Assembly: GCA_016286785.1 (NCBI GenBank)
Contig: JAEEUB010000011.1
Span: forward strand, 1 to 36,617
Reading direction: 5' to 3'
Source of the DNA: Candidatus Saccharimonadota bacterium
Lineage (GTDB): Bacteria > Patescibacteriota > Saccharimonadia > Saccharimonadales > Saccharimonadaceae
DNA length: 36,617 bases
The position numbers and the translations under genes are program-made. Below, piece by piece: positions 8,644 to 17,946 of this stretch (position 1 is its first letter; each line of letters opens with the position of its first letter). The notes beneath the pieces are model-generated. The model searched no databases. It had not been told where the DNA came from and saw only the letters and a program-made list of their open reading frames with translations.

Positions 8644-10831
8644 TACCTTGACCTCCACCATCATAAAGCTGCGCGCCAGCATCTTCATCATCGGAGCCAT
8701 TTAAGTCGCATCCACACTGCTCTCCCAAAATCTCCAAAGCTTTAATTGAATCATTCATTTCCCGCAGCTGCGCTTTACACTCACTTAAATACTCAGCTGA
8801 AGTTTCATCATTAACTGCTTCTTCCAATTCGTCAAAACTAATATCCGGATAAATCTCACGCTTTGGACCTGGACCATAAAGAACCTCAACAACTTTTCTA
8901 ATACTATAAGTCTCAAGGGGAGAACTTTGAAAACTAAATGGACCAGGATGAGCCTCCCTTAATGAAATAGGGCCAGAACCCCTTTCGCGCAGCTCAATCT
9001 GCCAACCATCTTGCTCAGAAAAGAAATTATGTTTCTTTGCCATGGCTAAAATGAAATTTTGATCATCACTATTGGTTATCCCCTCAATAAACCCATCCCA
9101 AAGCGCTTTATCAAAATCTTTTTCATCTCCTTTGCGCCATTCTTTAAGTACTTTTATGACATTCCGAATCGATAAAACAGACTTTTCCAATCTCGGCTCA
9201 ACCTTGTCTCCAGGCGACGTCGATAGCATATTGCTTTCTCGCCACTTACCTTCAAATACTAGCTGAGTTTCATGAGCTAACTGACACAATGAAAATAACT
9301 TTTCAAGCGACTCATCAATATTTGGCAATTCTAAATTTCCTTGCCTATCAGCCAAATACGATATCATCACCTGAAATAATTCATTCTCATTTGGAGCCAT
9401 CTGACTTCTGTAGCTACGATCAGTTTCAGACATCGGCAAGTAATCATGCTCTATAGGGTCCAAACGAGACAGAAAGGCCGGATTTAAATCCTCAGTGCCA
9501 AGATAATCAATCGAACCAGAAGATAAATTCCCAGTCATAATAATCGAAAAACCTGGCTTCATTTTTACCGGACCTATTCCTGGCACATAGCAACTCTGAC
9601 CTGGTCTTTTTTGCAAAATATCATTTAGAGAAATCAATACCGCGGCAGGTATAGCATTGATCTCATCAATTATTACCGGTCGCCCCTCCTCAAGGCCACG
9701 GCAAACTTCTTTGCTGATAGTTTCCACTTCCGTGCCAAACGCCTGATTTTTAAGTTTATAAACTTCCAAAATCTCATCCGCCGCCCTCCTTGCCTTTTCC
9801 GGATCCCTTACTTCTTCTGGATGTTTTGCCTGCCATTTAGCCATTTCCGCATCTATATCATCAACATGTTCTAATACAGATTTTCCATTAAATTTAGTTA
9901 ATTTTAGCGATTTCTCTACGAATAAATCTTGACTAGTTAAGTCCTTTGAACCTGAAATAAGCAAAGGAGAAAACCTCTCTTGGGCAGATGCATTCCCCTC
10001 CAAAAAAGCATCTCTAAATGCGGCTTGATGCTGACGATAATATTTCCCAAGCTCCGCGCGTCTATCCGCTGACGACGAATTAGGATTATCCCGTATAAAC
10101 CTAATAAGATCCGCCTTTGCTTCCTCGATTGCCGCTCTATGTATTGACGCGTTTCTTGCGGCGCTAATTGCAAGCTCAGTCTTACCACTACCGAGATGAC
10201 CATGCAAAAAAGCTGGCTGACCTTCAGCTATATCCCTTTCAATGCGCTCTAAATGTTCTTTTACGTATGGAGTAGTCACCATTTCTCCAGAACGAATTTG
10301 TCCAACGTACTCTCTTAGTTGTAGTCCGTGCGCCAAAGTATAACTTTCGGGAGTCTCATTAGCCAAGCCTTCTTGTTCCTTTTGCAACCGACGAATATTA
10401 TCACGATAATAGTCTGTCACTTTAGTTCTTCCAGATATCGAACGCCCTCTGCGACGAGCCTCATCTCTATCAATTTCTAATGCTAACTGATAATCCGAAA
10501 TCTGTTTCTCTAAACTGGCCCGCCTTCGACCCGCATCCAAAAAATTACTCCAAATTAAACTCCTAATAGCTTCAACCGCTTTCCGCTCATTATCATCGCC
10601 AAAATCTTCAATGGTTTGCTCATCATCTGCATCTATATCGCCCGGACCAAAAAGAAGTGCAGAAAAACTTATATCCTCCGCCAAAGGCTTGCCTGAGACA
10701 ATCGCCTCTACTTGCTTTTCATCTGAATGGCTTTTGAGCACAGCCTCGCCAATACGTCGTGCAGTTTCTTTCTCATATTCATTGTAGTTTTTTTGTTCAG
10801 CCCCTCTAACCAACGAGTCTGCCTGTTCCAT
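8627..10831 (-). CDS. MoxR-type AAA+ ATPase
   Basis: A 734-residue protein. The first 190 residues are charged and helical and are not a known domain. The AAA+ core shows Walker A GHLGSGKT (211-218), Walker B VIIDE (386-390) in RPVIIDEINAIP, sensor 1 in IIMTGNLS (Asn435) and an arginine-finger candidate in FLSRLD (Arg456). A long insert of about 165 residues separates Walker A from Walker B. MoxR ATPases act with VWA partners as chaperone-like remodelling machines; here the VWA gene follows directly. GGAAAGGAAAC precedes the ATG. It is the first gene of a three-gene operon (MoxR, VWA, repeat protein). Confidence 0.88.
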   Translation of the reverse strand: MEQADSLVRGAEQKNYNEYEKETARRIGEAVLKSHSDEKQVEAIVSGKPLAEDISFSALLFGPGDIDADDEQTIEDFGDDNERKAVEAIRSLIWSNFLDAGRRRASLEKQISDYQLALEIDRDEARRRGRSISGRTKVTDYYRDNIRRLQKEQEGLANETPESYTLAHGLQLREYVGQIRSGEMVTTPYVKEHLERIERDIAEGQPAFLHGHLGSGKTELAISAARNASIHRAAIEEAKADLIRFIRDNPNSSSADRRAELGKYYRQHQAAFRDAFLEGNASAQERFSPLLISGSKDLTSQDLFVEKSLKLTKFNGKSVLEHVDDIDAEMAKWQAKHPEEVRDPEKARRAADEILEVYKLKNQAFGTEVETISKEVCRGLEEGRPVIIDEINAIPAAVLISLNDILQKRPGQSCYVPGIGPVKMKPGFSIIMTGNLSSGSIDYLGTEDLNPAFLSRLDPIEHDYLPMSETDRSYRSQMAPNENELFQVMISYLADRQGNLELPNIDESLEKLFSLCQLAHETQLVFEGKWRESNMLSTSPGDKVEPRLEKSVLSIRNVIKVLKEWRKGDEKDFDKALWDGFIEGITNSDDQNFILAMAKKHNFFSEQDGWQIELRERGSGPISLREAHPGPFSFQSSPLETYSIRKVVEVLYGPGPKREIYPDISFDELEEAVNDETSAEYLSECKAQLREMNDSIKALEILGEQCGCDLNGSDDEDAGAQLYDGGGQGNEWGE

Positions 10832-10864
10832 AAGTTTCCTTTCCGTTGCTAATCGCTTAAAAAA

Positions 10865-10893
10865 ATATTAACATAGACTTTTTAGTTTGTACA
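10865..10893 (-). promoter_or_regulatory. Promoter of the MoxR-VWA-propeller operon
   Basis: On the minus strand TGTACA, 17 nt, TAATAT. It is back to back with the plus-strand promoter of the divergent repeat-protein genes: their -35 boxes are 2 nt apart. Confidence 0.5.
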
Positions 10894-10895
10894 GC

Positions 10896-10925
10896 TTGTG
10901 GTTTCTTCTTTCTTTGTGATATAAT
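10896..10925 (+). promoter_or_regulatory. Promoter of the divergent repeat-protein pair
   Basis: TTGTGG, 18 nt, TATAAT, with the ATG at 10955. It abuts the minus-strand promoter of the MoxR operon, so one regulator could control both. Confidence 0.6.
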
Positions 10926-10954
10926 TTTAAAACATAACACACAAGAGCCCTTCC

Positions 10955-12292
10955 ATGAACTGCCAAGAATTAAGCCAAGATATCAAAAGATTAAAATCCC
11001 TACGTAACTCTCTAAAAGAGAAAGTGGATTCTGCTACTGAAACTGGTTTTGGGAGAATAGCGGTAGAATCGGTTAAAGAAGATATTACTAGTGCAGCAGA
11101 TCAAATATTAGAGAAATATGTAAATGATTTCTATGAAAAGAATCCAGAATTATTACATGTTACACTTGGGAAGAGGATTGATGGGTTTGCGGATGCGAAT
11201 GGTAATCCTGCTTGGGTTAGCTCCATCGCTCCTATCCCAGGAACAGATAATCTGCTAATTGGTGGAATTCTTGGTGCACTTTATGAATACCAAAAACAGC
11301 AGGATGGATCGTATAAGCTTGGGAAAAGAATTGATGGGTTTAAACATGCGAGTGGTAATACAACCTCCATTTACTCCATCGTTCACATCCCTGGTACGGA
11401 TAATCTGCTAATTGGTGGGGATGATGGCGTACTTTACGAATACCAAAAACAACAGGATGGAGCGTATAAGCTTGGGAAAAGAATTGATGGGTTTGAGAAT
11501 ATGAATGGTAGTCCAGCCCGCGTTACCTCCATCGCCCACATCCCTGGTACGGATAATCTGCTAATTGGTGGGCATTTTGGTGTACTTTATGAATATCAAA
11601 AACAGCCAAATAGCCCATACAAGCTTGGGAAGATGATTGATGGGTTTGAGGATACAGATGGTCGTCGAACCCACATTAACTCCATCGCTCGCATCCCTGG
11701 TACGGATAATCTGCTAATTGGTGGGAATGATGGCGTACTTTACGAATACCAAAAACAACAGGATGGAGCGTATAAGCTTGGGAAAAGAACTAAGTGGTTT
11801 ACGGGTGCGTATAGTAGTCATCCAGCCTCCATTCGCTCCATCGTTCACATCCCCGGTACGGATAATCTGCTAATTGGTGGAGATTTTGGTGCACTTTATG
11901 AATACCAAAAACAGCAGGATGGATCGTATAAGCTTGGGAAAAGAATTGATGGGTTTAAACATGCGAGTGGTAATACAACCTCCATTTACTCCATCGTTCA
12001 CATCCCCGGTACGGATAATCTGCTAATTGGTGGAGCTGATGGCGCACTTTATGAATACCAAAAACAGCAGGATGGATCGTATAAGCTTGGGAAGATGATT
12101 GATGGGTTTGAGGATTCAGATGGTTATCCAACCTCCATTTACTCCATCACTCATATCCCCGGTACGGATAATCTGCTAATTGGTGGAGGTGGCGGTGCAC
12201 TTTATGAAGCTTGTGCTAATCTTCCATCACTATCTAATCTCAAAAGGTCCTTGCCACAAATAATTAATAAAAATATTCAACAGGATGTCTAA
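10955..12292 (+). CDS. Propeller-like repeat protein with seven 51-residue repeats
   Basis: A 445-residue paralogue of the protein at 5105-6577. It has the same helical head (MNCQELSQDIKRLKSLRNSL), seven repeats with IPGTDNLLIGG cores, and the tail SLSNLKRSLPQI. One repeat is 52 residues and lacks the usual RIDGF start (KRTKWFTGAYSS). Repeats 2 and 6 are nearly identical in DNA and protein (both carry FKHASGNTTSIYSI), a sign of internal recombination. It is transcribed away from the MoxR operon, and the next paralogue starts 3 nt after its stop, so the two are co-transcribed. Function is unknown. Confidence 0.8.
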   Translation: MNCQELSQDIKRLKSLRNSLKEKVDSATETGFGRIAVESVKEDITSAADQILEKYVNDFYEKNPELLHVTLGKRIDGFADANGNPAWVSSIAPIPGTDNLLIGGILGALYEYQKQQDGSYKLGKRIDGFKHASGNTTSIYSIVHIPGTDNLLIGGDDGVLYEYQKQQDGAYKLGKRIDGFENMNGSPARVTSIAHIPGTDNLLIGGHFGVLYEYQKQPNSPYKLGKMIDGFEDTDGRRTHINSIARIPGTDNLLIGGNDGVLYEYQKQQDGAYKLGKRTKWFTGAYSSHPASIRSIVHIPGTDNLLIGGDFGALYEYQKQQDGSYKLGKRIDGFKHASGNTTSIYSIVHIPGTDNLLIGGADGALYEYQKQQDGSYKLGKMIDGFEDSDGYPTSIYSITHIPGTDNLLIGGGGGALYEACANLPSLSNLKRSLPQIINKNIQQDV

Positions 12293-12295
12293 ACT

Positions 12296-13463
12296 ATGAA
12301 TTGCCAAGAACTAAACCAAGACATCAAAAAACTAAAATCCCTACGTGACTCATTGAGAGAGAAAGTAGATATTGCCATTGAAACAGGATTAGGTAGAATA
12401 GCGATAGAATTAGCTAAAGATAACGCTACTAGTGCGACAGATCAAGTATTAGAAAAATACATGGATGATTTCTGCGAAAAGAATCCAGGATTAAGACGCC
12501 TAACGCTTGAAAAAAGAATTGATGGGTTTGTAAATGTAAATGGCTACCCAACTGGTGTTAATTCCATCGCTCCTATTCCAGGTACAGATAATTTATTAAT
12601 CGGAGGAAGTAATGGCGTACTTCATGAATACAAAAAACAACCAGATGGCTCATATCGGTTAGGAGAAAGGATTGAAGGATTCGTAGATGCAGATGGCAAA
12701 CCAACTAGTGCTTATTCCATCGCTCCTATTCCTGATACATATAATCTATTAATTGGGGGAGGTGATAGTGCGCTTTACGAATACCAAAAACAACCAAACG
12801 GATTATATCGGTTAGGAGAAAGAATTGATGGATTCGTAGATGCAAATGGCGGACCAGCTTGGGCTCTTTCCATCACTCCTATTCCAGGTACAGATAATTT
12901 ATTAATAGGGGGAGAATTTGGTGCACTTTACGAATACCAAAAAACAACCAGATGGCTCATATCGGTTAGGAGAAAGAATTGATGGGTTTGTAACTGCAAA
13001 TGGCGAACCAACTCAGGTTTTTTCCATCTCTCCTATTCCTGATACATATAATCTATTAATTGGGGGAGATGATAGTGCACTTTACGAATACCAAAAACAA
13101 CCAGATGGCTCATACCAGCTAGGAAAAAGGATCGAGGGGTTTGTAGATGCGTATGGCGAACCAACTCAGGCTTATTCCATCTCTCCTATTCCTGGTACAG
13201 ATAACTTATTAATCGGGGGAAATAACGGCGCACTTTACGAATACCAAAAACAACCAGATGGCTCATATCAGCTAGGAGAAAGGATTGAAGGATTCGTAGA
13301 TGCAAAGGGCAAACCAACTTGGGCTCTTTCCATCACCCCTATTCCTGGTACGGATAATTTATTAATCGGGGGAGGTTTGGGCGCACTTTACGAAGCTCAT
13401 GTTAATAATCCATCGCTATCTGATTTTAAGAAGGCTCTACCACAAATAGTTCATAACAACTAA
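12296..13463 (+). pseudogene. Third propeller-like repeat paralogue, frameshifted in an A tract (six repeats)
   Basis: The head (MNCQELNQDIKKLKSLRDSL) and two and a half repeats read in one frame from 12296 until a stop at 12982. The rest of repeat 3 and three more repeats plus the tail (SLSDFKKALPQIVHNN) continue in the +1 frame to 13463. The break is at 12939-12944, where CC-A6-C replaces the CC-A5-C found at the same place in other repeats. Removing one A restores a 388-residue, six-repeat protein. It could be a real null allele, a phase-variable switch, or a sequencing error. No other damage is visible, which argues against an old pseudogene. Confidence 0.8.
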
Positions 13464-13505
13464 TAAGAGAGTCGCTGTCCAAACCAGATAACAATAAGAA
13501 TTAAT

Positions 13506-13988
13506 CTAAAACAACCACTTAAACAATCCTAAAGATACCAAAAGCATAATAAGCCCCGCCACCAAAATACCAGTTACAATTGAAAACATCGTCTTTTTAA
13601 AATCTAAATTTAAAATACTCGCCGCTAGGGTACCGGTCCATGCGCCGGTTCCAGGAATCGGGATGGCAACAAAAAGAAATAGTGCAAAATACGTGCCATG
13701 ACTACCAGCCTTTTTTAATAATTTTTCACCACCTTTCTCTCCTTTTTTTAAACAAAAATTACAAAACTCTCTAATCGGCTTCCATTCCCTCTTGCTTCCC
13801 CACTCAAGAAACTTGCGAGCAAAAAGAAAAATAAAAGGCACAGGAATGATATTGCCAACAATCGCAGTGATTAAAACCAGCCATTCTGGCAAGCCAAGAT
13901 CCATCCCCACAGCAATCGGAATCGCCCCGCGAAGCTCCACTAGAGGAATCATTGATATAGCCAAAACAATTAGAATCTTCCAAAACAT
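13506..13988 (-). CDS. Small multidrug export-like membrane protein (Sm_multidrug_ex / COG2426-like)
   Basis: A 160-residue, very hydrophobic protein with about four membrane segments. The first reads FWKILIVLAISMIPLVELRG, followed by AIPIAVGMDLGLP; this ELRGAIP region is typical of the putative small multidrug export family (PF06695). Transport has not been well shown for that family, so the role is open. I choose the ATG at 13988 rather than 13994: TTGCCG, 17 nt, TAATAT ends exactly 6 nt before 13988, the same leaderless spacing seen for def, the ROK gene and trmH. Confidence 0.75.
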   Translation of the reverse strand: MFWKILIVLAISMIPLVELRGAIPIAVGMDLGLPEWLVLITAIVGNIIPVPFIFLFARKFLEWGSKREWKPIREFCNFCLKKGEKGGEKLLKKAGSHGTYFALFLFVAIPIPGTGAWTGTLAASILNLDFKKTMFSIVTGILVAGLIMLLVSLGLFKWLF

Positions 13989-13994
13989 AATCAT

Positions 13995-14023
13995 ATATTA
14001 GCACGCTTACTATTTGTCGGCAA
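13995..14023 (-). promoter_or_regulatory. Promoter of the small export-like gene
   Basis: Minus strand TTGCCG, 17 nt, TAATAT, 6 nt before the ATG at 13988. It implies a leaderless mRNA. Confidence 0.5.
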
Positions 14024-14042
14024 ACGAAGAAAGGTCTCGTGC

Positions 14043-14048
14043 TATAAT
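14043..14048 (+). promoter_or_regulatory. -10 box of the glycosyltransferase gene
   Basis: TATAAT 9 nt before the ATG at 14058; the transcript would have only about 3 nt of leader. Confidence 0.5.
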
Positions 14049-14057
14049 TAAACCATC

Positions 14058-14981
14058 ATGATTTCGTTTATTATCCCCATCCATAACGCCGAAAATTTCC
14101 TTAGCCGCTGCCTAGATTCTGTTATTCGGTCCCTAGACAAAAACAAAGGAGAAATTATACTTATAAATAACAATTCTACCGACAACACATTAAATCTAGC
14201 CCATAGTTATCAAAAAAAATATTCAAAATTAATCCGAGTTTTTGAATGTCGGACCTGGGGAGCTGCCGCCGCAAGAAACCTCGGCACAAAAAAAGCCAAG
14301 GGTGATTACATCTGGTTTATTGACGCCGATGATTTTATAGCTAGCCAAGCAGTCAAAAAACTGCTTGAATTAATAGACAAAGGTAAACCAGATTTAATTA
14401 TGTTTGGCACAAAAAGAGTTTACCCAGATGGCCATACAGACTATCTCTCGCCCGTATCTCCAGATGAATCAAATTTTAAAAGTCGTTTTGCGCGCTACGG
14501 GATGGGTCCATGGCAAGTTTTAATTCGCAGAGAGTGGTGGCAAAAATATAACTTCAATTTCAAGGAAGGTATTATCCACGAAGATATGGAGTTAATGTCT
14601 TCTCTAATTCTCTACACCAATAACCTAGCCAGCATCAATGAACCTCTATACTTTTATATCCAAACCCCAAATTCAGTTTTGCATCAACAAGAGTTTAATC
14701 CCCATGTCTTTGATATTTTTCCAGCCCTAGAAGGATTATATAAGAGATTTGAAAATGCAAAAATGACAACAGAATACCATAGCGAACTAGAATGGTTCTT
14801 TATCTGGAATTTACTACTTGATGCGGCAAATGACTTCTCAAAATTTAAAGAAGCTAGAGCCGGTTTTAAGCGCTCACGTACCTTTTTGAAAGAATACTTC
14901 CCTAACTGGCGAAAAAACAAGTTTCTAGCTCAAAAACCCCTCAAACTCAAACTAAAAGTTATTATGAATTACTATCGCTAA
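14058..14981 (+). CDS. Family 2 glycosyltransferase
   Basis: A 307-residue GT-A protein. The N-terminus reads SFIIPIHNAENFLSRCLDSV, typical of GT2; NNNSTDNT binds the nucleotide, WGAAAARNLG is the usual AxARN block, and FIDADD holds the DxD metal site. A histidine-acid pair (GIIHEDMEL) follows where the acceptor-site base is expected. It transfers a sugar from a nucleotide sugar, probably for cell-surface polysaccharide or glycolipid; the sugar is unknown. There is no C-terminal membrane segment. The last bases overlap the convergent acyl-CoA-synthetase gene by 4 nt. Confidence 0.85.
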   Translation: MISFIIPIHNAENFLSRCLDSVIRSLDKNKGEIILINNNSTDNTLNLAHSYQKKYSKLIRVFECRTWGAAAARNLGTKKAKGDYIWFIDADDFIASQAVKKLLELIDKGKPDLIMFGTKRVYPDGHTDYLSPVSPDESNFKSRFARYGMGPWQVLIRREWWQKYNFNFKEGIIHEDMELMSSLILYTNNLASINEPLYFYIQTPNSVLHQQEFNPHVFDIFPALEGLYKRFENAKMTTEYHSELEWFFIWNLLLDAANDFSKFKEARAGFKRSRTFLKEYFPNWRKNKFLAQKPLKLKLKVIMNYYR

Positions 14982-16696
14982 GATTTATCTTTTTCTTCTT
15001 TTTCGAGATCCCTAAAAGCCACCTTACCAATCTTAGTATGCGGCAATTTATCACGAAATTCATATGCAACCGGCAAGGCATAAATTGGAATGTTGCGCTC
15101 CAGGAGCTCCCGGATTTCACGTTCAATCTTCTTTCCTGCCCTATAGCCAGGCTTCAATACAATAAAGGCTTTTGGCACCTGGCCCTTATAATGATGATCA
15201 ATTCCGATTACCGTAGAAGTCAAAACCGCCTCGTGCGAGTTGATAATAGACTCAATATGGGTAGGATAAATATTATAGCCAGAAGAAACGATGATTCTCT
15301 TAAGTCTTTGTGCAAAATAAATCAGTCCATCCTCACCCAAATATCCAATATCGCCAGTATGAAGCCAGACCCTTCCGTCGTCATGCACCCGAATCACCTG
15401 TGCTGTTTCAGCATCGTTATCTAAATAGCCCATCATCACTAGTGGTCCAGAAATACAAATCTCGCCTTCTTCTCCAGCCGGAAGCTCCTTATGGGTATTA
15501 TTTTTTACAATCTTAAAATCAGTGTCTGGAAAAGGCACGCCAATAATTCCATCCGAAAAGGTATCTTCAGGAGAAAGACATACCGCACCAGATCCCTCAG
15601 TCAGGCCATAGCCAACCCTAATCTTGGCGTCAGAACCATGATTTTTCAAAAACGCATTAACTTTGTCACGCAAAGTCTGATTTAGGGCATCCCCACCACA
15701 AATCACCGCTTTAACAGATTCTAAATCGTCAGATTTTAACTTAGTATTAACTAACGCCTCAAACAGTGTAGGCACCCCCACAATAAAACTTGGGCTATTT
15801 TTCTTGATAATATCTGCAAATTGCCTATGAGAGAACGCCGGAATCAATATACATCCCATTCCTTTGCAGAGTGGCGTATGAATACATACCCCTAACCCAA
15901 AACAGTGAAATAACGGCAAAATCGAAAGCACGGTGGCCCCTGGCGTAACTTGACGTATCATAGTGGCATCGCAAATCGACTCCGCATTGATATTCAAGTT
16001 TGATAGCAAAACAGCCTTAGGCGCGCCCGTAGTGCCTCCAGAATACATAATTACTGCCGGATCCTCACCACCACGCTCTTCATGATAATTGCCCTGATAA
16101 AAATACGAGTTCGCAATAAAATCTTCCCATAGAACTACTCGGCTATCGTTTGACGGCAAACGAACCCTCTTAATGTGCAAGGTATTGTAAAGCTTCTTCT
16201 TTAAAAAACCTAAGCCATCAGAAGGTCGCACTACGATAATGCGTTCAAGCTGAGCCGTGTCTCTTAAGCGATAAATTTTATCGAACACCGCATCAATCAC
16301 GAGTACGTATTTTGAGTCTGCAACCTTTATATAGTACTCGAGCTCCTTCTCAGATGAGAGCGGATGCACCATATTACAAACCGCCCCCACCATATTAACA
16401 GCATACACCATCGTAATCCCCTCCGGAGTATTAGGCATACAGATTGTTACTCTGTCTCCCTCTTTTACACCGTAGTTTTTAAGCGCACGGGCAGTTTTTT
16501 CAATTTTCTTGACAAAATTTTTATAGGTAACTTTGTGTCCATAGTAAACATAAGCAGTATTATCTGGCCATTTCTCGGCCGACTGAATTACCATATCTAC
16601 CATCGAACAATCTGGATAATCTATACTTTTAGGGATACCCTCTTCATCATAAAACTGATACCAGGGATGACCCTTATATTCTTTACTTTTTTTCAC
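14978..16696 (-). CDS. AMP-forming acyl-CoA synthetase-like ligase
   Basis: A 572-residue ANL-superfamily enzyme. The AMP-binding P-loop reads IMYSGGTTGAPKAVLLS, followed by GYGLTEGSG, then the hinge-region block HTGDIGYLGEDGLIYFAQR. The C-terminal domain ends with LPHTKIGKVAFRDL, whose Lys is the adenylation lysine. Such enzymes activate carboxylates, usually long-chain fatty acids, through an acyl-AMP. This is notable in an organism that likely scavenges host lipids. The start is GTG at 16696-16694, set by AAGGAG 6 nt upstream. That ribosome binding site lies inside a hairpin. Confidence 0.87.
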   Translation of the reverse strand: MKKSKEYKGHPWYQFYDEEGIPKSIDYPDCSMVDMVIQSAEKWPDNTAYVYYGHKVTYKNFVKKIEKTARALKNYGVKEGDRVTICMPNTPEGITMVYAVNMVGAVCNMVHPLSSEKELEYYIKVADSKYVLVIDAVFDKIYRLRDTAQLERIIVVRPSDGLGFLKKKLYNTLHIKRVRLPSNDSRVVLWEDFIANSYFYQGNYHEERGGEDPAVIMYSGGTTGAPKAVLLSNLNINAESICDATMIRQVTPGATVLSILPLFHCFGLGVCIHTPLCKGMGCILIPAFSHRQFADIIKKNSPSFIVGVPTLFEALVNTKLKSDDLESVKAVICGGDALNQTLRDKVNAFLKNHGSDAKIRVGYGLTEGSGAVCLSPEDTFSDGIIGVPFPDTDFKIVKNNTHKELPAGEEGEICISGPLVMMGYLDNDAETAQVIRVHDDGRVWLHTGDIGYLGEDGLIYFAQRLKRIIVSSGYNIYPTHIESIINSHEAVLTSTVIGIDHHYKGQVPKAFIVLKPGYRAGKKIEREIRELLERNIPIYALPVAYEFRDKLPHTKIGKVAFRDLEKEEKDKS

Positions 16697-16697
16697 A

Positions 16698-16737
16698 AAA
16701 AACTCCTTATGATAATTGTATCATAAAAGGAGTTTTT
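16698..16737 (-). promoter_or_regulatory. Hairpin covering the ribosome binding site of the acyl-CoA synthetase gene
   Basis: Two arms (16698-16714 and 16719-16737) pair over 17 bp with a 2-nt bulge and a 4-nt loop. The AAGGAG ribosome binding site (complement of 16703-16708) is paired with CTCCTT in the opposite arm. TATGAT and TACAAT on the minus strand within it could also serve as -10 boxes, so it may be a DNA operator rather than an RNA switch. Confidence 0.5.
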
Positions 16738-16747
16738 ATTGAAGATA

Positions 16748-16785
16748 CAAAAAAGCAAACAGTCCAAATTTAGGACTATTTGCTT
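16748..16785 (-). terminator. Terminator of rpsA
   Basis: On the minus strand the stem AAGCAAATAGTCC/GGACTGTTTGCTT (one mismatch, 7-nt loop) is followed by TTTTTT. It lies 13 nt after the rpsA stop. Confidence 0.8.
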
Positions 16786-16797
16786 CTTGTGATCACG

Positions 16798-17865
16798 CTA
16801 TTTAGAAATAGAAAGTGAAATCTTGCGACCCTCTTTATCAATATCTAATACTTTAAAGCTCTTGCGCTCGTTAAGTGTAAATATTTTCTCTGGATCGACA
16901 TCGGATCCTTCACCAAGTTCCGAAACGTGCACCAAAGCCTCTACGGCTGGCGAAATCTGCACAAATGCACCGAATGGGGTAATTCTTGTGATGGTTCCCT
17001 CAACTTTATCCCCCTTCTTTAAATCGGAGACTTCCGAAATCCAAGGATCTTCAACCAACTGCTTCATCGAAAGAGACAGGCGCTCTTTATCAATGGCAAT
17101 AATTTTAGCATCAATAGTATCACCAACCTTTACATAATCCGATGGGTTACTTACGCGCTCCCAAGATATCTCAGAGATATGAACTAGTCCTTCAATACCA
17201 TCAACATTAACAAATACACCAAAGTCTACTACGCCAGTAACAACACCTTTAACGGTGTCTCCGATCTTAAGCTCGGCAAAGCGCTCCGCAAGACCATCCT
17301 TGATTGCTTCCTTTTCTGAAAAGATTAATTTATTCTCTTTCTTATTAGCATCAATAATGCGTGCCCTAATTGGCTTACCTACTAGCGAGTTTAATCTCTG
17401 CAAAATTTCATCTTTGTCGGCAGAACCAACACGAGGATAATGCTCTGCAGATAACTGCGAGACAGGCATAAAACCACGAATCCCTTCGTATTCGACCAAT
17501 AATCCACCTCTATTAGCGTCAAACGGAGTTACCTCAACGATTTCTCCGTCGCCCAACTTGGCTTGAATTTCATCCCAACCCTTATCCTTTACGGCCTTAC
17601 GTAGCGACAGCAAAACATAACCATCGTCCATCTCGGCATCAATAACCGATGTGGTGGCTTCGTCACCAGCCTTAAGGTTTCTCACAAAAGAAGCCTCGCG
17701 GCGCGGAACCAGACCTACCCCTCTAGGACCTAAGTCTATTAATATTTCGTGTTTCTTGACAGATAATACTGTACCCTTTACAGTATCGCCCGCCACTAGT
17801 TTTTTGAGCGAGTCATCCTCTTTTTCTAGGAGCTCGTCCATAGTGATTTTTTTGGCATCAGCCAT
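16798..17865 (-). CDS. rpsA: Ribosomal protein S1-like protein, four S1 domains
   Basis: A 355-residue protein with four S1 (OB-fold) repeats at roughly 26-90, 104-185, 202-268 and 285-354. The third and fourth carry the full motif (GVVDFGVFVNVDGIEGLVHIS; ITPFGAFVQISPAVEALVHVS). E. coli S1 has six, and four is common in other phyla. It helps mRNA binding to the 30S subunit; with many leaderless mRNAs here its exact role may differ. GGAAGG precedes the ATG. A long leader stem-loop and a terminator flank the gene, so it is a single-gene unit. Confidence 0.9.
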   Translation of the reverse strand: MADAKKITMDELLEKEDDSLKKLVAGDTVKGTVLSVKKHEILIDLGPRGVGLVPRREASFVRNLKAGDEATTSVIDAEMDDGYVLLSLRKAVKDKGWDEIQAKLGDGEIVEVTPFDANRGGLLVEYEGIRGFMPVSQLSAEHYPRVGSADKDEILQRLNSLVGKPIRARIIDANKKENKLIFSEKEAIKDGLAERFAELKIGDTVKGVVTGVVDFGVFVNVDGIEGLVHISEISWERVSNPSDYVKVGDTIDAKIIAIDKERLSLSMKQLVEDPWISEVSDLKKGDKVEGTITRITPFGAFVQISPAVEALVHVSELGEGSDVDPEKIFTLNERKSFKVLDIDKEGRKISLSISK

Positions 17866-17882
17866 AATTAATTATTCCTTCC

Positions 17883-17937
17883 TTTAGACCCGTTCAGCGA
17901 TGCACTACAAAATAATCCATCCTTGAACGAGTCTAAA
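17883..17937 (-). promoter_or_regulatory. rpsA leader stem-loop
   Basis: Arms 17883-17896 and 17924-17937 pair over 14 bp in the minus-strand RNA; one pair is G-U, which would be a C-A mismatch if the plus strand were transcribed. The stem ends next to the GGAAGG ribosome binding site. E. coli S1 controls its own leader, so autoregulation is plausible. Confidence 0.55.
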
Positions 17938-17946
17938 ACTCAGATA

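Noticed and set aside
8643-8700. Upstream start for the VWA gene at 8700
   Set aside because: It gives a 74-nt overlap with the MoxR gene and no ribosome binding site, while 8643 has GGAGG at good spacing.
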